Counted from the first letter of the stretch, positions 29,002-38,553 are shown. The stretch is DNA of 64,000 nucleotides from Flexivirga meconopsidis (GCF_026162425.1 NZ_JAOBQJ010000005.1:186001-250000); one strand, 5' to 3'. A program made the numbers and translations. Notes: generated by a model not told the origin, from the letters alone.

Positions 29002-29738
29002 GCCCACTCCCGCGACAGGAGTATGGCGAGGGCCGCGGGCCCGGCACTGGACGCGCGCAGCACGGTCGGCCCGAGCCGGGCGGTCACCGCCCCTACGCCC
29101 TCGAAGGCGCTGAGCTCGTCCGGTGCAATGCCCCCTTCCGGGCCGACCACGAGCAGAACCTCTCCCTCCACCGGGAGGGTGACATCGCGCAGGGGCCGGG
29201 TCGCCTCCTCGTGCAGCACGACGACCGCCGCCGCAGCGCGCGCCCGCTCGGTCGCGCCGCTGCCGGACACGACAGCTTCCACCGTCGGCACGGTCGGCCG
29301 CCTGGACTGTTTGCTCGCCGCGTGCACCAGCGACTCCCACTTGCGCCGAGCCTTCTTCGCTTTGTCGCCGCGCCACTGCACGATGCTGCGGGCGGCCTGC
29401 CACGGCACGACGCCGTCCACGCCGAGCTCCGTCGCGGACTCGATCGCCTGCTCGTCTCGGCCACCCTTGGCGAGAGCCTGCATCAGCACGAATCGCCGTG
29501 CTGCAGTGTCGTTTTCGTTGATCTGGGTGACCTGCACGGCCAGCTCGTCCCGGCCTGCCGAGACGACCTCGCCCACCGCGACCCGGCCGGACCCGTCGGC
29601 GACCTGCACCGTTTCGCCGACACCGATGCGTCGCACCACGGCGGCGTGTCGGGCCTCGTCGCCGGTGACCCGCACGACGTCACCGACCCCGACGCCCTCC
29701 AGGGAGCCGGGGTCGGTGAAGAAGAGCGGAGCGGTCAC
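28998..29738 (-). CDS. rsmE: 16S rRNA m3U1498 methyltransferase RsmE
   Basis: 246 residues. A SPOUT methyltransferase acting on 16S rRNA U1498. The PUA-like N-terminus has [10 protein letters not shown] and [17 protein letters not shown]. The SPOUT knot at the end has [15 protein letters not shown] and [20 protein letters not shown]. It overlaps dnaJ by 4 bp (ATGA). dnaJ-rsmE is the conserved order. Confidence 0.94.
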   Translation of the reverse strand: MTAPLFFTDPGSLEGVGVGDVVRVTGDEARHAAVVRRIGVGETVQVADGSGRVAVGEVVSAGRDELAVQVTQINENDTAARRFVLMQALAKGGRDEQAIESATELGVDGVVPWQAARSIVQWRGDKAKKARRKWESLVHAASKQSRRPTVPTVEAVVSGSGATERARAAAAVVVLHEEATRPLRDVTLPVEGEVLLVVGPEGGIAPDELSAFEGVGAVTARLGPTVLRASSAGPAALAILLSREWA

Positions 29739-30862
29739 TTGGCCTGGAAGGCATCGCGCAGCTTGCCGAACAGTCCCTTCTCAACACGGCCGAACCGCGC
29801 CTCGGGCCGCTCCTCACCGCGCTCCTTGGCGAGTTGACGCAGCAACTCCTCCTGCTGCGGGTCGAGCCTGGTGGGCACCCGCACGTTGGCGTGCACCATC
29901 AGGTCGCCACGCTGCTGGGTGCGCAGGTGGGTCACCCCGAGGCCACGCAGGGTGATGACGTCACCGGGTTGGGTGCCTGGCTCGATCGCGACGTCCTGCG
30001 TGCCGTCGAAGGTTTCGAGCGGCAGTGAGGTGCCCAAGGCCGCTGCGGTCATGGGGAGTTCGACCGAGCAGTGCAGGTCGTCTCCTTGCCGCTGGAACAT
30101 CTGGTGCTTGCGCACCCGCACCTCGACGTAAAGGTCGCCGGCCGGGCCTCCCCCAGGACCGACCTCGCCCTCGCCGGTCAACTGGATGCGCGTGCCGCTG
30201 TCGACACCGGCCGGCACCTTGACCGAGATCGTACGGCGGTCGCGGACCCGGCCCTCGCCGGAGCAATTGAAGCAGGGGTCGTCGATGATGTCGCCATAAC
30301 CGCGGCACGCCTGGCAGGCGCGGGCGGTCATCACCTGACCGAGGAACGATCGCTGCACCTGCTGCACCTGGCCGGAGCCGTGGCAGATCTCGCAGGTGTG
30401 TCGTCCGGTGCCGGGTCGCGCGCCGTCGCCGTGACAGACGTTGCAGACCACCGCGGTGTCGAAGGTCAGCTCCTCGGCGCCGCCGAAAACGGCGGTGCCC
30501 AGCTCGATCTCGACACCGATCAGCGCATCCTGTCCACGCTGCTGGCGGGAGCGCGGACCGGCGCCGCCGGCGGCGGTGCCGCCGAAGAACGCGTCCATGA
30601 TGTCGCTGAACGAGAAGCCCTGGCCGAAGCCGGCTGCTCCCGCGGCACCGGCGTAGGGGTCGCTGCCCATGTCGAACGCACGTCGCTTCTCCGGATCACC
30701 CAGCACGTCATACGCCTGAGAGATCTTCTTGAACTGGTCGGATGCCTCCTCCGACGGGTTCACGTCGGGGTGCAACTTGCGTGCCAGCTTGCGGTAGGCA
30801 CGCTTGATCTCTTCCTGGGTGGCATTCTGTGCGACACCGAGGTCACCGTAGTAGTCGTTCAC
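29735..30862 (-). CDS. dnaJ: Chaperone DnaJ (type I, actinobacterial DnaJ2)
   Basis: 375 residues. The J domain ([20 protein letters not shown], with HPD at KLHPDVNP) is followed by a Gly/Phe region ([16 protein letters not shown]). Four zinc motifs follow: [24 protein letters not shown] and CFNCSGEG. The C-terminal substrate domains complete the protein. It works with DnaK and GrpE. Linkage to hrcA rather than dnaK marks it as DnaJ2. It starts 21 bp after hrcA and is probably under CIRCE control. Confidence 0.96.
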   Translation of the reverse strand: MNDYYGDLGVAQNATQEEIKRAYRKLARKLHPDVNPSEEASDQFKKISQAYDVLGDPEKRRAFDMGSDPYAGAAGAAGFGQGFSFSDIMDAFFGGTAAGGAGPRSRQQRGQDALIGVEIELGTAVFGGAEELTFDTAVVCNVCHGDGARPGTGRHTCEICHGSGQVQQVQRSFLGQVMTARACQACRGYGDIIDDPCFNCSGEGRVRDRRTISVKVPAGVDSGTRIQLTGEGEVGPGGGPAGDLYVEVRVRKHQMFQRQGDDLHCSVELPMTAAALGTSLPLETFDGTQDVAIEPGTQPGDVITLRGLGVTHLRTQQRGDLMVHANVRVPTRLDPQQEELLRQLAKERGEERPEARFGRVEKGLFGKLRDAFQAK

Positions 30863-30883
30863 GAAAGTCCTTGAGACGTAAGG

Positions 30884-31927
30884 TTATTGGTTGAGTATGT
30901 CGGTGACGTAGCGAGCGACCGCCCGCACCGCCGCCATGGTCGTGGGGTAATCCATCCGGGTCGGACCAAGCACACCGAGGCCGGCCACGCTGCCGGCGGT
31001 GTAGGACGTGGTGACGACCGAGGTACCGGTGAGGCCGGCGACGGTGTTCTCCGCCCCGATCCGCACCGAGACGCCGTCGGCGATCTGCTGCCCGTCCATC
31101 TGGGCGAGTAACCGCAGCAGGACCACGTGCTCCTCGAGTGCCTCCAGCACCGGGCCGATCGTCATCGGGAAGTCGCTGCTGGAGCGCGCCAGGTTGGCGG
31201 TGCCGGCGAGCATCACGCGCTCCTCGCGCTCCTCGGCCAGCACCCCGGCAACGTCCCGCACCAAAGCGGCGTGCACGTCACGCTCGACGCCGGACGCACC
31301 GCCGATGAGTTCGTCAGCCCACTCGCGCAGCGCTGCGGCCGCTGACGTGCGACGACGGCCGGTGCTGCGTTCGTTGATCGTGCTGCGCACGTCCCCGATG
31401 AGGGTCTCGCCCTCGGCGACGGTGAGCGCACGACGCAGGTCCAGCACCCGCTGCTCGACCTGGCCGGTGGACAGGATGATCACCAGCATCACCTTGTCCG
31501 CGGCCATCGTGACCAGCTCGAGGTGCCGGACCGTGGCGGTGTTGAGCGACGGATACTGCATGACCGCCGCTTGACCGGTCAGCGACGACAGCAGCCGCGT
31601 GGTGCGCGAAATCACATCGTCGAGGTCGACCGACTGTCCCAGGAAGGTGCGGATCGCGGTGCGTTCGGCCCGAGAAAGCGGCTTCATCTCGCTGAGCTTG
31701 TCGACGAACATCCGGTAGCCCGCGTCGGTCGGGATGCGACCCGCCGAGGTGTGCGGTGCGGCGATCAGCCCATCGTCCTCCAGCGCCGCCATGTCGTTGC
31801 GCACGGTGGCCGCGCTGACGCCCAATTTGTGCCGCTCGAGCAGCGCCTTCGAGCCCACCGGCTCCGAGGTCGACACGAAGTCCTGCACGATCGCGCGCAG
31901 CACTTCGAGCCTGCGGTCCTCGCTCAT
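30884..31927 (-). CDS. hrcA: Heat-inducible transcription repressor HrcA
   Basis: 347 residues. The N-terminal winged helix has LEVLRAIVQDFVSTSEPVGSK and LGVSAATVRNDMAALEDDGLI, with HTSAGRIPTDAGYR following, all diagnostic for HrcA. The ATG at 31927 was chosen because GGGAGG lies 5-6 nt upstream. HrcA binds CIRCE and depends on GroE for folding, so misfolded protein relieves repression. A CIRCE site lies 41 bp upstream. Confidence 0.96.
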   Translation of the reverse strand: MSEDRRLEVLRAIVQDFVSTSEPVGSKALLERHKLGVSAATVRNDMAALEDDGLIAAPHTSAGRIPTDAGYRMFVDKLSEMKPLSRAERTAIRTFLGQSVDLDDVISRTTRLLSSLTGQAAVMQYPSLNTATVRHLELVTMAADKVMLVIILSTGQVEQRVLDLRRALTVAEGETLIGDVRSTINERSTGRRRTSAAAALREWADELIGGASGVERDVHAALVRDVAGVLAEEREERVMLAGTANLARSSSDFPMTIGPVLEALEEHVVLLRLLAQMDGQQIADGVSVRIGAENTVAGLTGTSVVTTSYTAGSVAGLGVLGPTRMDYPTTMAAVRAVARYVTDILNQ

Positions 31928-31967
31928 GTCCACCTCCCACGGTTTCGTCGTCAACCTGCAACGTTCA

Positions 31968-31994
31968 TTGGCACTCAGGTATGCCGAGTGCCAA
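31968..31994. promoter_or_regulatory. CIRCE operator
   Basis: TTGGCACTC - 9 nt - GAGTGCCAA is a perfect inverted repeat and matches CIRCE (TTAGCACTC-N9-GAGTGCTAA) except for a symmetrical A-to-G change at position 3 of each arm. It lies directly upstream of hrcA-dnaJ, as expected for autoregulation. The N9 spacer contains GGTATGCC, part of the iterated octamer found across the window. Confidence 0.93.
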
Positions 31995-32041
31995 GTCTAC
32001 GTGCTCGGGCGTCGTTCCCCGGAATGCGACGGGCGGCGCAC

Positions 32042-32047
32042 TAGTGT
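32042..32047 (+). promoter_or_regulatory. -10 box before the DUF3097 gene
   Basis: TAGTGT is followed after 8 nt by the GTG start at 32056, with no Shine-Dalgarno. Confidence 0.4.
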
Positions 32048-32055
32048 TTGGGCGC

Positions 32056-32931
32056 GTGAACGACAGATACGGCGCCGACGTGCTCTCCGGTGACTGGAAG
32101 GCGCCACCGCGCGGACGCTCCCAGCAGATCCCGGCCGAGCGCGACCTGGTCGTCGAGGAAGTCGAGACCGGCTGGTGCGGTGCGATCGTCGGGGTCGAGA
32201 AGGCCGGCGGCATGCGCGTGGTCCAGCTCGAGGACCGGCACGGCAAGGTGCGGGCCTTCCCCCTGGGCCCGGGCTTCCTGATCGACGGCGCGCCGGTCGA
32301 GCTCGTCCCCCCGGTCTCCCCCGACGCCGGCAAACTCGCGGCCGCACGCGAGGCCGCGAGTCGGACCGCCAGCGGGTCGCGCGCGGTCACCGACGCCCCC
32401 GCGCGCGTCGCCCGCGGGTCGCGCATCTTCGTCGAGGGTCGGCACGACGCCGAGTTGGTGGAGAAGGTGTGGGGCGCCGACCTGCGCGTCGAGGGAGTGG
32501 TCGTCGAGCAACTCGACGGTGTGGACGACCTGCGCGCGGTCATCCGCGACTTCGCGCCGACCGCGGACCGCCGCATGGGGGTGCTCGTGGACCATCTGGT
32601 GCCCGGCACCAAGGAGCAGCGCATCGTCGACGAGGCTCTCGCCATACCGGAGGCACGTGAGGACGTGCTCGTCCTCGGTCATCCGTATGTCGACGTGTGG
32701 CAGTCGGTCCGGCCCGAGCGCCTCGGCTGGCAGCAGTGGCCGGTCATCCCGCGCGGAACGTCTTGGAAACACGGCATACTCGCCGAGCTCGGCTGGCCGC
32801 ACGCCACTCAGGCCGATGTCGCGCAGGGCTGGAAGCGCATCCTCGGCACCGTGCGCACCTATGCCGACCTGCAGCCCGAGCTCCTCGGCCGCGTCGAGGA
32901 ACTCATCGACTTCGTCACCGCGAACGGCTGA
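32056..32931 (+). CDS. DUF3097-domain protein
   Basis: 291 residues, a conserved actinobacterial protein of unknown function. It starts NDRYGADVLSGDW. A central part looks Toprim-like, with acidic residues RIFVEGRHDAELVEKVWG and MGVLVDHLVPGTKE. FVEGRHDAE and LVDHL resemble the Glu and Asp-x-Asp-type metal sites of Toprim domains, suggesting nucleic-acid action; this is my inference. GTG start behind a -10 box. It is divergent from hrcA and upstream of nrtR by 7 bp. Confidence 0.85.
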   Translation: MNDRYGADVLSGDWKAPPRGRSQQIPAERDLVVEEVETGWCGAIVGVEKAGGMRVVQLEDRHGKVRAFPLGPGFLIDGAPVELVPPVSPDAGKLAAAREAASRTASGSRAVTDAPARVARGSRIFVEGRHDAELVEKVWGADLRVEGVVVEQLDGVDDLRAVIRDFAPTADRRMGVLVDHLVPGTKEQRIVDEALAIPEAREDVLVLGHPYVDVWQSVRPERLGWQQWPVIPRGTSWKHGILAELGWPHATQADVAQGWKRILGTVRTYADLQPELLGRVEELIDFVTANG

Positions 32932-32938
32932 CCGCCCG

Positions 32939-33853
32939 ATGACCGATGCGGGGCTCTCGGCCGAGCTCGTTGCCGTGGTGATGGCCGTCGACCGCGGCCG
33001 GCCGTTCGTGGTCGCGAGCGGCGAGCCGCCGGCACTGCCGGCCGGGCCGCTCCGCGCGGACGAGGAGTCGCTGCAGGCCGGTGTGCGCGAATTTGCGCGC
33101 GAACACATGGGATTCGAGCTCGGGTATGTCGAGCAGCTCTACACGTTCGCCGACCTCGGCCGCTCCACCGACGGCCGCCGGGTGATCTCGATCTCTTATC
33201 TCGGCCTCACGCGGGCGGAGATCTCCGGTAGTGAGCGACCGACCGACTGGTCGGCGCTCTACGACCTGCTGCCGTGGGAGGACCGGCGTCACCTCGAGTC
33301 GGGCACCGGCAGCGACCGGCTCGGCGAGGAGATCGAGGCAGCGCTGCAGCGGTGGTCCGGCGACGACGGCGACCGGCTCGAACGCTGCCGCTTCCTCTTC
33401 GGTTACGACGAACGGGTATGGCGCCCGGACCTCGCACTGCAGCGCTACGAACTTCTCTGGGAAACCGGTCTTGTTGCCGAATCTCCATGCGCTGCAAAGA
33501 TTTCGGCGCTGACCGCCGGGCCGATGGTCAATGACCACCGCCGAATCCTGGCCACCGGCCTCTCCCGCCTTCGAGCCAAGCTGCAATACCGTCCCGTGGT
33601 CTTCGAGTTGATGCCCGAAGTCTTCACCCTCGGCGAGTTGCAGGAAACCGTCGAGGCGATCGCCGGGCAGTCGGTGCACAAGCAGAACTTCCGGCGCGCG
33701 GTCGAGGTGCAGCACGAGCTCGTCGAACCCACCGGCGACGTCTCGCACGACACCGGCGGGCGTCCGGCCAAGCTCTACCGGTTCCGCCGCTCGGTGCGGC
33801 AGGAGCGCGATCAGGTGGGCACCAAGTTGCCGATCCCACGCGCCGCCCGCTGA
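32939..33853 (+). CDS. nrtR: NrtR-type NAD-biosynthesis regulator (Nudix domain plus winged helix)
   Basis: 304 residues. The N-terminal ~150 residues are Nudix-like (VVMAVDRGRPFVVASGE; box region EESLQAGVREFAREHMGF). The Nudix box is degenerate: the REUxEExGU glutamates are not kept, so hydrolysis is unlikely and ligand sensing is expected. The C-terminal half has the NrtR winged helix (FELMPEVFTLGELQETVEAI, KQNFRRAV, RPAKLYRFRR). NrtR represses NAD synthesis genes and releases DNA with ADP-ribose. It lies directly before nadABC, with a palindrome between. Confidence 0.88.
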   Translation: MTDAGLSAELVAVVMAVDRGRPFVVASGEPPALPAGPLRADEESLQAGVREFAREHMGFELGYVEQLYTFADLGRSTDGRRVISISYLGLTRAEISGSERPTDWSALYDLLPWEDRRHLESGTGSDRLGEEIEAALQRWSGDDGDRLERCRFLFGYDERVWRPDLALQRYELLWETGLVAESPCAAKISALTAGPMVNDHRRILATGLSRLRAKLQYRPVVFELMPEVFTLGELQETVEAIAGQSVHKQNFRRAVEVQHELVEPTGDVSHDTGGRPAKLYRFRRSVRQERDQVGTKLPIPRAAR

Positions 33854-33890
33854 CATCCCACGCCCCGACAGCACCACCGGCGACCGGTGT

Positions 33891-33896
33891 TATGCT
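33891..33896 (+). promoter_or_regulatory. -10 box of the nadABC promoter
   Basis: TATGCT, a TANNNT -10, lies 58 nt before the nadA start and just upstream of the palindrome at 33906-33928. A repressor bound there would block transcription. The -35 is not clear. Confidence 0.45.
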
Positions 33897-33905
33897 CACT
33901 TCCAG

Positions 33906-33928
33906 CAAATACTCATTTCGAGCATTTG
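33906..33928. promoter_or_regulatory. Candidate NrtR operator
   Basis: CAAATACTC - ATTTC - GAGCATTTG is a 23-bp palindrome with 8 of 9 arm positions paired. It is AT-rich against a GC-rich background, lies directly downstream of the -10, and is 20 bp before nadA. Its place between nrtR and nadABC makes NrtR the likely ligand; no experimental site is known to me for this organism. Confidence 0.62.
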
Positions 33929-33948
33929 ATCTCCGACGAAGGAGCGCC

Positions 33949-34950
33949 ATGAGCATCACGCAGGACCGCCCGGCGTACGACCACGCTGCGGCATACGAGG
34001 CCGTCCGGCACATCATCCCCGAGGTGGAATGGGCGATGTATGCCGAGGACATCGAGGCCATCCACCGGCTCAAGCAAGAGCAGGACGCGGTCATCCTGGC
34101 GCACAACTACATGACGCCCGAGGTGTTCCACGGGGTGGCCGACATCCGCGGAGACTCGCTCGCGCTGGCCCGGGAGGCGCAGGACGTCGAGGCGGGCACC
34201 ATCGTGCTGGCCGGGGTGCACTTCATGGCCGAGACCGCCAAGCTGCTCAACCCGGCCAAGCGAGTGCTGCTGCCCGACCTGCGCTCGGGCTGCTCGCTCG
34301 CCGAGAGCATCACCCCCGCGGACATCGCCGCGCTACGCGCCCAGCACCCGGGTGCCCCGGTGGTCACCTACGTCAACACCTCGGCGGCAGTGAAGGCGGC
34401 GAGCGACATCTGCTGCACGTCGGGCAATGCCGTGGCGGTGATCCAATCCCTTGGCGTCGACAAGGTGATCATGATCCCGGACCAGTACCTCGCGCGGAAC
34501 ATCGCGGCGCTCACCGGCGTCGAGGTCATCACCCACCCTGGGGCGTGCGAAGTGCACGAGCGCTTCACCCCGCTCGACATCGTCGACATCCGTCAGGGGC
34601 ACCCCGGCGTGACCGTGCTGGCGCATCCCGAATGCCCGCCCGACGTTGTCGCCGAGTCCGATTTCGCCGGTTCGACCGCCGACATGCAGCGGTATGTCGA
34701 GACGCAGCGCCCCGCGAAAGTCGCTCTGATCACTGAGTGTTCGATGAGCGACAACATCGCCGCGGATCACCCGGACCTGGAGTTTGTGCGGCCGTGCAAC
34801 CTGTGCCCGCACATGAAACGCAACACTCTCGGCGCGATCCGCGCCGCCCTGGAGACCGGTGGTCCGGAGATCCAGGTGGACCCGGCGGTCGCCGAGCCGG
34901 CGCGTCGCGCCATTGACAAGATGCTGGCAGCCACCCCGCGGGTGAAGTGA
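33949..34950 (+). CDS. nadA: Quinolinate synthase NadA
   Basis: 333 residues. It condenses iminoaspartate with dihydroxyacetone phosphate to quinolinate using a [4Fe-4S] cluster. Three Cys-bearing segments fit the ligands: LRSGCSLAE, SDICCTSGNA and CNLCPHMKRNTL. VILAHNYMTPEV is the N-terminal signature. Start chosen at the ATG behind GGAG (spacing ~5). First gene of nadABC. Confidence 0.96.
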   Translation: MSITQDRPAYDHAAAYEAVRHIIPEVEWAMYAEDIEAIHRLKQEQDAVILAHNYMTPEVFHGVADIRGDSLALAREAQDVEAGTIVLAGVHFMAETAKLLNPAKRVLLPDLRSGCSLAESITPADIAALRAQHPGAPVVTYVNTSAAVKAASDICCTSGNAVAVIQSLGVDKVIMIPDQYLARNIAALTGVEVITHPGACEVHERFTPLDIVDIRQGHPGVTVLAHPECPPDVVAESDFAGSTADMQRYVETQRPAKVALITECSMSDNIAADHPDLEFVRPCNLCPHMKRNTLGAIRAALETGGPEIQVDPAVAEPARRAIDKMLAATPRVK

Positions 34951-34964
34951 TGGAGCGCCGAGTG

Positions 34965-36419
34965 ATGGCACGTCGCCCCCTCGTGGTCATCGGGTCGGGC
35001 CTGGCCGGTCTGACCTGCGCCTGGGCCTCGGATCCGCAGGGTTGCATCCTGCTCACCGCCGGCGTTCTCACCGATGGCGCCGCGAGCATGTGGGCGCAGG
35101 GCGGCATCGCGGCGGCCCTCTCCCCCGACGACAGCACCGCGTTGCACGCCGAGGACACCTGGCGAGCGGGGGCGTTCGCGGGCGATCGTGCGGTCATCGA
35201 CCGCATCACCGGAGTGGCTCCCGAGGTCGTGCGTCTGCTCGTCGAGCTCGAGGTGCCGTTCGACCGCGCACCGGACGGCAGCATCGACCTGGCCCTCGAG
35301 GGCGGCCACAGCCGGTCGCGCGTCGCGCACGCCGGAGACCACTCGGGTGCCGCGGTGACCACCGCGATGGCCCGTGCGGTTCGGGCCGCACCTCACGTCG
35401 AGGTCCGCGAGCACCACACCGTGACGCGGCTGCTCGCCGATGCGTCCGGCGCCGTCTGTGGCGTCGAGGTACGCCGGCGCGACGGCAGCCTTGAGGTGAT
35501 CGAGACGGACCGGGTCGTGCTCGCGACCGGCGGCATGGGCGGTCTCTGGGCGCACACGACGAACCCGACGACCGCGCTCGGCCAGGGCGTCGCGCTGGCG
35601 GCGCGAGTGGGCGCCCGCACCGACGACCTGCATCTGGTGCAGTTCCACCCCACTGCTCTCGATGTCGCCGCCGATCCGATGCCACTGCTGACCGAGGCAC
35701 TTCGAGGTGCCGGCGCGAAGCTGGTCTCCGACGGCGCGCGCTTCGTGGACGAGCTGCAGCCGCGTGACGTGGTCGCTGCCGCCGTCTGGGAGCAACTCAC
35801 CGAAGGTCGGACCGTGCGCCTCGATGCGCGCGGAATCAACCGAGTGGCAACGCGATTCCCCGCTGTCGCCGAGCTGACCGCCGCATCCGGACTCGACCTC
35901 ACCCGCGACCTATTGCCGGTGCGGCCGGCGCTGCACTATTCGATGGGTGGAGTCACCGTGGACGACACGGGCCGTTCATCGGTACCCGGTTTGTGGGCGG
36001 TCGGCGAGGTGTCGCGCACTGGCCTGCACGGCGCAAACCGGTTGGCCTCCAACTCATTGCTCGAGGCCGTCGTCACCGGTCGTGCCGCAGCTGCGGATGC
36101 GATCACCTGGACGGGGGTGTGGCGCGGATCGGTCCGGCCGGCCGACCCGGCAACTGTTCGCACGCGCACCTGCACGGCCGCCCCCGCCGCCAGTCGGCCG
36201 CTACCACTCGCACAGGTGCGCGAGACGCTCGACAGCGCATGTGGCGTGCTGCGCGACGGCCCGACCTTGCAAGCAGCGGTGGACTGCCTGGAGCCCCATG
36301 TCGGCGACGACGCGGCGTATGTCGCCTGGCTCATCGCTCGTTCTGCGCTCGCCCACCCGCTCAGTGTCGGAGCCCACCGCCGCACCGACAATGTTCTTCC
36401 GGAAGGAGTCTCTGCATGA
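34965..36419 (+). CDS. nadB: L-aspartate oxidase NadB
   Basis: 484 residues. A flavoenzyme oxidising aspartate to iminoaspartate for NadA. FAD motif VVIGSGLAGLTCAW at the N-terminus, then SMWAQGGIAAAL, HSRSRVAHAGDHSGAAVT, VLATGGMGGLW and the active-site region LHYSMGGVTVDDTGRSSVPG, with GLHGANRLASNSLLEA. The ATG at 34965 is preceded by GGAG at 9 nt; the ATG at 34950, overlapping the nadA stop, is an alternative giving five more residues. Confidence 0.95.
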   Translation: MARRPLVVIGSGLAGLTCAWASDPQGCILLTAGVLTDGAASMWAQGGIAAALSPDDSTALHAEDTWRAGAFAGDRAVIDRITGVAPEVVRLLVELEVPFDRAPDGSIDLALEGGHSRSRVAHAGDHSGAAVTTAMARAVRAAPHVEVREHHTVTRLLADASGAVCGVEVRRRDGSLEVIETDRVVLATGGMGGLWAHTTNPTTALGQGVALAARVGARTDDLHLVQFHPTALDVAADPMPLLTEALRGAGAKLVSDGARFVDELQPRDVVAAAVWEQLTEGRTVRLDARGINRVATRFPAVAELTAASGLDLTRDLLPVRPALHYSMGGVTVDDTGRSSVPGLWAVGEVSRTGLHGANRLASNSLLEAVVTGRAAAADAITWTGVWRGSVRPADPATVRTRTCTAAPAASRPLPLAQVRETLDSACGVLRDGPTLQAAVDCLEPHVGDDAAYVAWLIARSALAHPLSVGAHRRTDNVLPEGVSA

Positions 36420-37294
36420 ACGACGCGGATCTGCAACGCGTGGTCGACACCGCACTCACCGAGGACCTCGGACTCTCGGGCGACATCACCACCCTCGCGA
36501 CGGTCCCCCCGGACGCGACCGGCACGGCATACGTCGTCAGCCGTGAGGACGGTGTGCTCTCCGGGGTGGAGGCATTCGACGAGGTGTTCCGCACCGTCGA
36601 TCCGTCGGTGCGCGTGGACTGGTCGCGCGGTGCCGGCGACGAGCTGGCGCCGGACGACGTCGTCGCAACCGTCACCGGGTCGGCGCGGTCGATCCTCACC
36701 GCCGAGCGCAGCGGGCTCAACCTGCTCGGGCACCTGACCGGGATTGCCTCCCGCACAGCGGGATTCGTGCGTCTCGTCGACGGCACCGGTGCGCGCATCG
36801 CCGACACTCGCAAGACGACGCCGGGTTTGCGCGCGCTCGAGAAGCGGGCGGTGGTCGACGGCGGTGGCGCCAATCATCGCTTCGGTCTTTTCGACGCCAT
36901 CCTGGTGAAGGACAACCACATCGGGCTCGGGGGTGGTCTGACGCCGGTGTTGGAGCGCCTTGCCGAGCACGTCAGACACGTCGTGCGGGTGGAGATCGAG
37001 GTCGACACGCTCGACCAGTTGCGCGAGGTGCTGGCCTTCGACGCGGCCCGCCTGGATGAGGGCAAACAGCCAGTCGTGCATGCGGTGTTGCTGGACAACA
37101 TGGTGCCCATGCAGATCGCCGAAGGCGTCGAGCTCGTGCGCAGCCACGGCGCCCCGGTCATGGTTGAAGTGTCGGGCGGGGTGAACGAGCGCACCGTTCG
37201 TGAGCTCGCGGAGGCCGGCCCGGATCTGATCTCGATCGGCGCCCTCACACACAGTGTGCGCTGTCACGACTTCGGGCTCGACCTGCGCAGCTGA
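36416..37294 (+). CDS. nadC: Nicotinate-nucleotide pyrophosphorylase NadC
   Basis: 292 residues. It converts quinolinate and PRPP to nicotinate mononucleotide and CO2. Motifs: LTEDLGLSGDITT, ERSGLNLLGHLTGIASRT, IADTRKTTPGLRALEKRAV, GGGANHRFGLFDAILVKDNH and VMVEVSGGVNERTV. It overlaps nadB by 4 bp, so the three enzymes are co-translated. Confidence 0.97.
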   Translation: MNDADLQRVVDTALTEDLGLSGDITTLATVPPDATGTAYVVSREDGVLSGVEAFDEVFRTVDPSVRVDWSRGAGDELAPDDVVATVTGSARSILTAERSGLNLLGHLTGIASRTAGFVRLVDGTGARIADTRKTTPGLRALEKRAVVDGGGANHRFGLFDAILVKDNHIGLGGGLTPVLERLAEHVRHVVRVEIEVDTLDQLREVLAFDAARLDEGKQPVVHAVLLDNMVPMQIAEGVELVRSHGAPVMVEVSGGVNERTVRELAEAGPDLISIGALTHSVRCHDFGLDLRS

Positions 37295-37308
37295 CCAAGC
37301 TGCCGGCG

Positions 37309-38547
37309 TCACCAGCCGAGCAGGCGGCGCACCACGGTGTCGGCGAGCAGCCGTCCGCGCAGGGTGAGGCGCGCGGCCGGTGCGGGGGCGGCTGCCGCTG
37401 ACTGGTCGAGCAGCCCATCGGCGACCAGCGCGGGTATCGCGGCGCGGCCGGTGTCGTCGAGGTGGGTGAGCGGCAACCCTTCGGCGAGGCGCACTCCGAG
37501 CAGGACCGTCTCGTCATACGTCTGATCGGGGGTGAGGAGTTCGCGTCCGGCGCCCGGCGAGTCCCCTGCGAGCACCCGATTTGCGTATGCCGCAGGGTGT
37601 TTCACGTTCCACCAGCGCACGCCGCCGATGTGACTGTGTGCCCCGGGGCCGATGCCCCACCAGTTGTCGCCGCGCCAGTAGCTCTCGTTGTGGCGGCAGC
37701 GCCCATCCGTCGTCCGCGACCAGTTGCTGATCTCGTACCACTCGAATCCTGCTGCGGCCAGCGCGGTTTCGGCCAGTTCGTACTTGTTGGCCTCGTCGTC
37801 GTCATCGGGCATGCGCACCTGGCCGCGACGGACCTGGGCGGCGAGTTTGGTGCCTTCCTCGACGACCAGTGCGTAGGCGCTGAGGTGGTCCGGTGCGAGG
37901 GCGATCGCGTCGTCGATGCTGCGGCGCCAGTCGTCGTGAGTCTCCCCCGGGGTGCCGTAGATGAGGTCGAGGCTGACCTGCAGGCCCGCGTCTCGGACCG
38001 CCTGCACCGCGCGAGCGACCCCGGCAGGATCGTGGGTGCGTTCGAGAGTGCGTAGCACGTGCGGCACCGACGACTGCATGCCGAGGCTGATCCGGGTGAA
38101 ACCACCGGCTGTGAGTGTCTTGGCCACCTCCGGGGTGATCGTGTCGGGGTTCGCCTCGGTGGTCACCTCAGCTCCCGGCAGGAGTCCGAAGGCGTCGCGG
38201 ATCCCGGCCAGCATCCGGTTGAGGTCGGCGGCGGCGAGCATGGTGGGTGTCCCACCCCCGACGAATACGGTGCTCACCTGCGGCACCGCGGCGCCGGTGC
38301 GCTCGATGACGTCGCGGGCCAGTGCCAGCTCGGCGAGTGCGGCGTCTGCGTAGCTGCTCACTCCGGCGCCGTGCGGGCCGAGCTCGGCGAGGGTGTAGGT
38401 GTTGAAATCGCAATAGCCACAACGCACTCGGCAGAACGGCACGTGCAGGTAGATGCCGAATTGTCGCGTCGACAATGACGTGGCGGTGTGGGCCGGAAGC
38501 GCACCGTCGACCGGCACCGCTTCGCCCTCGGGCAACGCGCTGGGCAC
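37309..38547 (-). CDS. hemW: Radical SAM heme chaperone HemW
   Basis: 412 residues. The radical SAM cluster motif is CRVRCGYCDF (CxxxCxxC) inside IYLHVPFCR, followed by VFVGGGTPTML, TTEANPDTI and DLIYGTPGET. The C-terminal HemN/HemW domain is present (GIGPGAHSHIGG, RWWNVKHPAAY). HemW transfers heme to respiratory proteins and is not a coproporphyrinogen oxidase. In actinobacteria it commonly lies near hrcA and lepA. The GTG at 38547 lies 6 nt after a -10 box. It is convergent with nadC. Confidence 0.92.
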   Translation of the reverse strand: MPSALPEGEAVPVDGALPAHTATSLSTRQFGIYLHVPFCRVRCGYCDFNTYTLAELGPHGAGVSSYADAALAELALARDVIERTGAAVPQVSTVFVGGGTPTMLAAADLNRMLAGIRDAFGLLPGAEVTTEANPDTITPEVAKTLTAGGFTRISLGMQSSVPHVLRTLERTHDPAGVARAVQAVRDAGLQVSLDLIYGTPGETHDDWRRSIDDAIALAPDHLSAYALVVEEGTKLAAQVRRGQVRMPDDDDEANKYELAETALAAAGFEWYEISNWSRTTDGRCRHNESYWRGDNWWGIGPGAHSHIGGVRWWNVKHPAAYANRVLAGDSPGAGRELLTPDQTYDETVLLGVRLAEGLPLTHLDDTGRAAIPALVADGLLDQSAAAAPAPAARLTLRGRLLADTVVRRLLGW

Positions 38548-38553
38548 CGCACA

